A stretch of 16,282 nucleotides of DNA from a bacterium (lineage in GTDB: Bacteria; UBP15; UBA6099), in assembly GCA_029573925.1 (NCBI GenBank), contig JAKQBV010000542.1:1-16282 (forward strand), in the 5' to 3' direction. Made by a program: the position numbers and the translations under genes. Positions 7,443 to 13,400 of the stretch are shown here, piece by piece (the first letter of the stretch is position 1; the number at the start of each line of letters is the position of its first letter). The notes beneath the pieces were generated by a model. It saw only the letters and a list, made by a program, of their open reading frames with translations, searched no databases and was not told where the DNA came from.

Positions 7443-10400
7443 AAGCGGGCCTTGATTCGTTATCACGACAAGATTGGATTGAGCAAGGTTGGAAGCGGCC
7501 GGCGTCTTCAGGTTCGATTCCGTTCCAACAGCCTCTAGCTCGAACGAAACGGAGCCGTTCGTCAGCGCGCGGAAGGCATAGACGAACGTCTGAGACTGTC
7601 CGGCGGAGAGATTTGCCGACGCTGGAACAGGCCCGCTGACGAGCGATACCGTCGCTCCGTCAGAGTAGTTCTTTGTCAACTCAACGGGAACGAGAGCCAC
7701 AGTGTCAGCGCGAGAAGAGCCTGCCGCGTTGGTCACCGTCACCCTCACAGTGAAGTCATGTTCCGTGTTTATGGGAGTCGTGATGAAATCGAACGCGGAC
7801 GTCAAAGCCGCCGGATTCATTATCGTCGCCAAGCTTGTGGAGAATGGCGATTGAGAGAAACTCGCCGCCGCCCCGTCCGCTGTTATGTTTGACTCAAGAA
7901 TCCGGATTCCAACAGCGCTTCCTTGCGTGGCTGAGCCGGAAATATCCAGCAGAATTAGCAAGCTTTCCGTGTCAGTCGTGTTGACTGACAGCGAGAAGCC
8001 GTCGAAGGTCAACGCTCCCGAAGCAAAAGTCTTGTCGGAGCCTAGAAGCGAGTCCACGCCTGAATCGTACTCGCCGTTGTCGTTGACATCATGAGCGAGT
8101 CTCGCGGCGGAGATGTCGGCGTCGGCCCCGATGATTTCGACTTTTAACGAAAGCAAGTCCACCGTCCTGTTGGCGGAACTTAGGTCGAGCCGCGCGAACA
8201 CGACGTTCTGCTGGCCCTTTGTCACATTGTTGGTCAACAACGCTGCGGAGTCCGTGGCGACGACGGTAAGCCCGGTGTCGTCATACTTATAGACAAATAC
8301 AGTCTGGGCCGCCGTGGCGTTTCCCGCGTTGTCCTCGACGCCGATCCGCAAATAATATGTTTCTCCGCTTACGAGAACCTGCGCGACCTCATAGAAAGCG
8401 GAGGCCGCGACCGTGTCCGGAACTCCCGCGGGATTGTTTCCGAAATAGATGTTGAACTGTTTGACGCCTGAATTCACCGCCGGCGAAGCGGGATTGTCAA
8501 TGTTCGCCGACCATGCAAAATACGGATTCGCATACGCCCCCCACCCGCCGTCCGTCAGGACGACGTTCATCGCCGAACTGTCGTAACCCGTCACGACCGG
8601 CGAGGATGGAGCCAGAGTGTCTTTCCTGAGATAAAACGCGTCGGTTGACGTTGTGGACAGAGACGCAGTGTTCGACGCTCGGAGGGAAACGTAATTGACG
8701 CCGTTGAGCGCGGAGTCGAAATCAATCTGGAAGTCGGTCGTGAACGAGCCGGAACCTAGAGCCGGGCCGAAGATGGCAGTCCAATCTTTCAGCATAGTCC
8801 CCGTTCGGTTCGGTTCCGTCCATATCGTGTACTCTCCCGTGTCGAGAACGCCGTTGTCCGAGAAATCTATGTTGTAAACTGTCCCGGCCGCCGCTCGCCA
8901 AGTATTGTCGCAAGCCGGGCAGCCTGCGATATTGTTTGTAATAACCGGCCCTTGCCACGCCACTGAGAACACGCGCGAGGCCACAGCGCTGGAATTCACC
9001 TTGTCACGGCTGTAAATCTGGACTTCGCAAATGTTTGCGCCTTCGACGTCGCAGTTCATGCCCGCGCCTACGGTTATTGAGGGAGGATTCCCGGCGCACG
9101 AGTAGGATGTCCACGATAGCTTCTCCATGGAATTGCTCAACACCCGGTAATAACAAGAAGCTAGACCGGAGCTTGGCGCGGCGTCGGTGTTCGTTACGGT
9201 CAACGAGAAGTTTGCCGTTTGCCACGAGCCGGCGTTTGGACTCGTTATAGTCGAAACCGGTTTGACGTTGTCCTGTCTATAATCTATCTTCACGGTCGAT
9301 TTGTTTCCCGCTTCGTCATAGACGCTGACTTCCGTTCCGAGTTGGTTGCCGACCCCGGCTGCCGCCGTGTAATAGATGTTCCATGGCGGGCCGAAATAGT
9401 CCGGCGGCGGATTCGAGCCGAACGCGACGGAGCCTTGCGCCCTGTTATAAGAAGCGGTGTCCGTCCATGTCACGGCAACGTCGATAGTCTGACCCGCGCC
9501 CTCGCCCGCCGCGCTGTTGAACCATGCCGTGCAGGTGACCCCGGGATACGCGCCGACATTCGAGCAGTCAAGTCCGTCCGAAGAGCCGTAAAAATAGTCC
9601 TCCGCGTTCGACGTCAGCATCAAGCCTGTTATTGAGGGAGGCGTGCCGTCCTTTCTAAATATGAAACCTTGAATATTTTCAATGTAGGAATGCTCGGCGG
9701 TGTTGCCGCAGCCGTCGGTTGCCCTGACGCTGATTGCATTCGATCCTTCCGGTATCGCCGCCCAACTCAACCCCCAGTTGGTGGTGTAATCGGAAGTCAT
9801 GAAAGTCGAGAAAATATTCGTCCATGCGCCGGTTCCGATTCTGTATTGGGCTGATTGTAGAGGACACTTGTTAATCCAACCGAAATCTATATTGACAACG
9901 TTGCCGGGACTCTCTTTGTACCAGTTGGTTCTGCCTCCGGCTGCGGGCCACACGTAAGTTATGGATGGCGCGACATTGTCCATGACGAAATTCAGAGAGA
10001 CGACAGAAGAGTTTCCTGCTTTGTCGTAAACGGTGAACTTGATGCCCATTTCATCCGTTTCGCCGGAATCAATCGTGTAAACCTGTTTCCAGCCGTCCGC
10101 GCCGTCGATGTCAGGTCCGGTGTTTGTTCCGTCATAAGTCGGGCTTGCGCCGAAGGCGTACTGCCCGCGATATTCGTACTTGGCCCCTCCGGAGTCGTCC
10201 CATACAAGCTCGACGGTCATCTTCTGTCCGTGTCCCTGCCCGCCGAGATTGTTGTAATAGACCGTCCCGCCTGTCGACGGAGAAAGCGCCGCGCATCCGT
10301 CTGCGGTTCCGCACAGATAGGTCTCCTTGTCGGAATAAACGAGAATTTGAGATATCGAAGGAGGTGTCAAATCGTAGATGGTGGAGTCCGAAGGGTGAGT

Positions 10401-13400
10401 CGGTTGAATGTTGCCCATGTCGTTTCGGAACTCGACATATACAGTCTTTTCTCCTTCGCTTGAAGAACAGCCGGCGCCTGTCGCAATATTGAACGCGCAG
10501 GCATATCCCGGCTCGTTGCATTTCTTTTCAAACGGAATCCAAGATGCCGATGACAGAGCGGCCTCCGAGCAGGCAATCCTCATGGAGTCCTGATCGTCGC
10601 AATCCACCCCGACAGGGTCTTCGCAGGTTAGAGTCATGACCGGATTGGCAATCTTGGTGAATCCGTCGCTGTCATTGATAACCAGAGAGCCGTTCATGGG
10701 CGGCGCGCAGAAAGGCGAAGGCTCGTCCACCATGAAGGTCGCCGCGAGGTCTTCCTCATTTTCCGGCGAAGAGTCCGCGTCGGCGCCGGAATCCCTCTCG
10801 TTGCCCTCGTATCCCTCGACTACTCTTCGAATCGCTTTCCCTGCGGCATGCGTCGACGCGGAAGAGCCGGGGGGCGCGGTGAACTGGCCTTCGGGCAGTT
10901 GCGCTCCGTTGTACGCTCCCCAGACCACAAGGTCTATCGAGCTTGACGCGCCGGAACTTGCTTTAAGGTACACTTCGTCTCCGGCGGCGGCCATGTTCAA
11001 CCCGGTCCATTCTTTCACATCCGCCGCTTCGCACCCGAACCTGCTTATGAAATCCGCTTGGCTTTTTGCGATTATGTAGTGACCTTTCGATGGAATGCTC
11101 TGTCCTGCCGGGATGGTGTATTCCATGCCCGGTCCGATTCCGATGACGTGCCCGGCGAGGTTGTAGTCGGAACTGAACGGATTGTACAATTGCACATATC
11201 TGTCGCCCGCGCCGTTGTTTACTATCTGCGAGAAAGTCAGTTGCGCTTTGTTGACGCTTACACCGTCCAACCCGGACGGTTGCGACCCGTTAGAGTTCAG
11301 GTATGCCTTGAAGAAAAATGTTCCGGGACCAACGTCGGTGTGGAAAGTATTGATTTTCTGAGAAACCGCCGTTCCGGAATTCGACTGCGCGTAACCCGAC
11401 GCGGGAACCCACGCAGTCCCATTGTGGTAATACCAGTTCGAGCCGTTGTTGCTGATCTGGAATGTGACATCGCTCCCGTCAGGATAAAGGATGTCGGTGA
11501 ACGAAATTATCTCCTCGAAGCTCAATCCGGTATTGTTCACGACGGTCGGCCTGCTCGCGGGATACTGTTTTCCCTGCGACGCGCCATAGGCGGAAACGGA
11601 GACGTTCGCTATTTTTCGCCTGTAATAATTCAGCGTCCAATAGTCCACTGTTGGAGACAACATCGGATTCGTCGATTGCATGTCCGCCCTTATGTAAACG
11701 GGAACCGTCTGGTCTGCGCAGTCCGTGCCTGCAGGAATGGAATAACCGCCGGCAGCCTGCGCCCTCGTTATGGAGCAAAGTTCGTTGTTGTCTGACGCTT
11801 TGACGATTTTATATCCCAAAGTCGTGCCGGAAGGTTGGGCGTTCGGGGACAAAAACGACGTCGCCCCCATGAAGCCGGGAAGCTCGACCGATGTGAAATA
11901 TCCGCCTGATTTATAGCTGACGTATATCTCAAGCTCGTCCGTGTCGCAATACTGAGTGGCGCATGTGAACGGGCAGTTGACATTGTAGTTCATCGCCGCC
12001 CTCACCTTGTGCACGCCGGGCGTGGCGTTGAGAGTGTATGACGGACTTGTGTAGCTATAGCTTCCGGCCGCGATCAAGCCGGAGCAGTACATCTGAGTCC
12101 ACGCCCCTCCCGGAGCCTGATAGCTTATAGAGAATCTGTTGCTGCCGTACGCGTGATAGTTCACCGTAACGGTGTAGTTGGCTCCGGGTCTTAAATAAGT
12201 CCCCTCGTTTACTCTAAGCGCGTCTATCGCTTCGGAACCCACGCAACTGGCTCCTGCGCAGAGTATGCACGGCGGAGTGCAGGTGGTGCAGTCGTTGTTG
12301 TAATTGGTGCAGCCGAAACATGAATTGCCCCAGTTCTCGTCGCAAGTCCTCGGCACCGAGCTTGTCTGGAACGCAATATGCGCCGGAATAGGCGCAGTCT
12401 CAACGTCGGACAACACGTTCGTCTGAGTCCACGCCGCCGCGCCGTCCGTAAATGATTCGGCTATAAACGTGTTGGCCTTGTTCGACAGAGGGCCGGCTGA
12501 CGGATTCCCATAGTACAGATACAACGTCGTCCCTCCTGACGGCACGTTTGGAACCTTCACCCACACGACCGCCGTTTTCCCCACGCTGTCGTAGCTCTGT
12601 ATCCAGTAGTTGTTTATCAGCGTCGTCCCGTCAGAAGCGGTGAATCGCACGTCTTCGCCATTCGACTGCGCGCTGTCAAAATCAAAATTCGACACATTGA
12701 GGTAAACAGGAAGCTGAAAATCCGTCTGGGCGACTCCGCTTGAGTTGGAGACGGTCAGCGCGCGCCTTCTCGACCAGCTTTTGTTAAACCATGCCGGGGA
12801 GTTTACCACGTCAAGATAAGCCGCCCCGCCGTCTATCAGCACGCTCGCGCTCGATTTCGTGTAATCGCCGGGGATCTCGAACGGCCAAATCGACGTGTCG
12901 GTCGTTATTGTGAACATCGCCGTCGCCGAGCCGCCGCCTGTGGTCACTGTAATGTTTCCCGTCTGAGCGCCCGACGGCACGCGGCATATCAACACGGCGT
13001 TGCCCCATGTGTCGCAAGTCGCCGTCACTCCCGAATGGAACTTCACCGTGGACGTTCCTTTGACCAATCCGAAGTTGTTGCCTTCTATCAACACAACGTC
13101 GCCGCCGTAGCCCTGAGACGGCGTGACGGTGGAAATCGTCGGCGCGCCGACAGTAAACAGCGAGTTCGCGGACTGCTCGGAAAGCACGCTCCTGACCGTC
13201 ACCACCACATGCCCTGTCAAAACATCGGCAGGAGCGTTTATCTTAATCTGATTCGCGCTCCAGTAGTTGGCCGTCCCGGCCGCCACTCCGTTGAAAGTCA
13301 CTGTCGAGGAGGACTGCGAAAGCCCGAAGCTGGAGCCGTTTATCGTGATTTCTTGTCCTGCCACTCCGCTCGAAGGCGCTAATCCCGTCACCACCGGTCT

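Noticed and set aside
11058..11795. Plus-strand ORF of 245 codons
   Set aside because: It lies wholly inside the giant minus-strand gene and is Arg/Val-rich, with no domain pattern, which is typical of an antisense shadow in GC-rich DNA.
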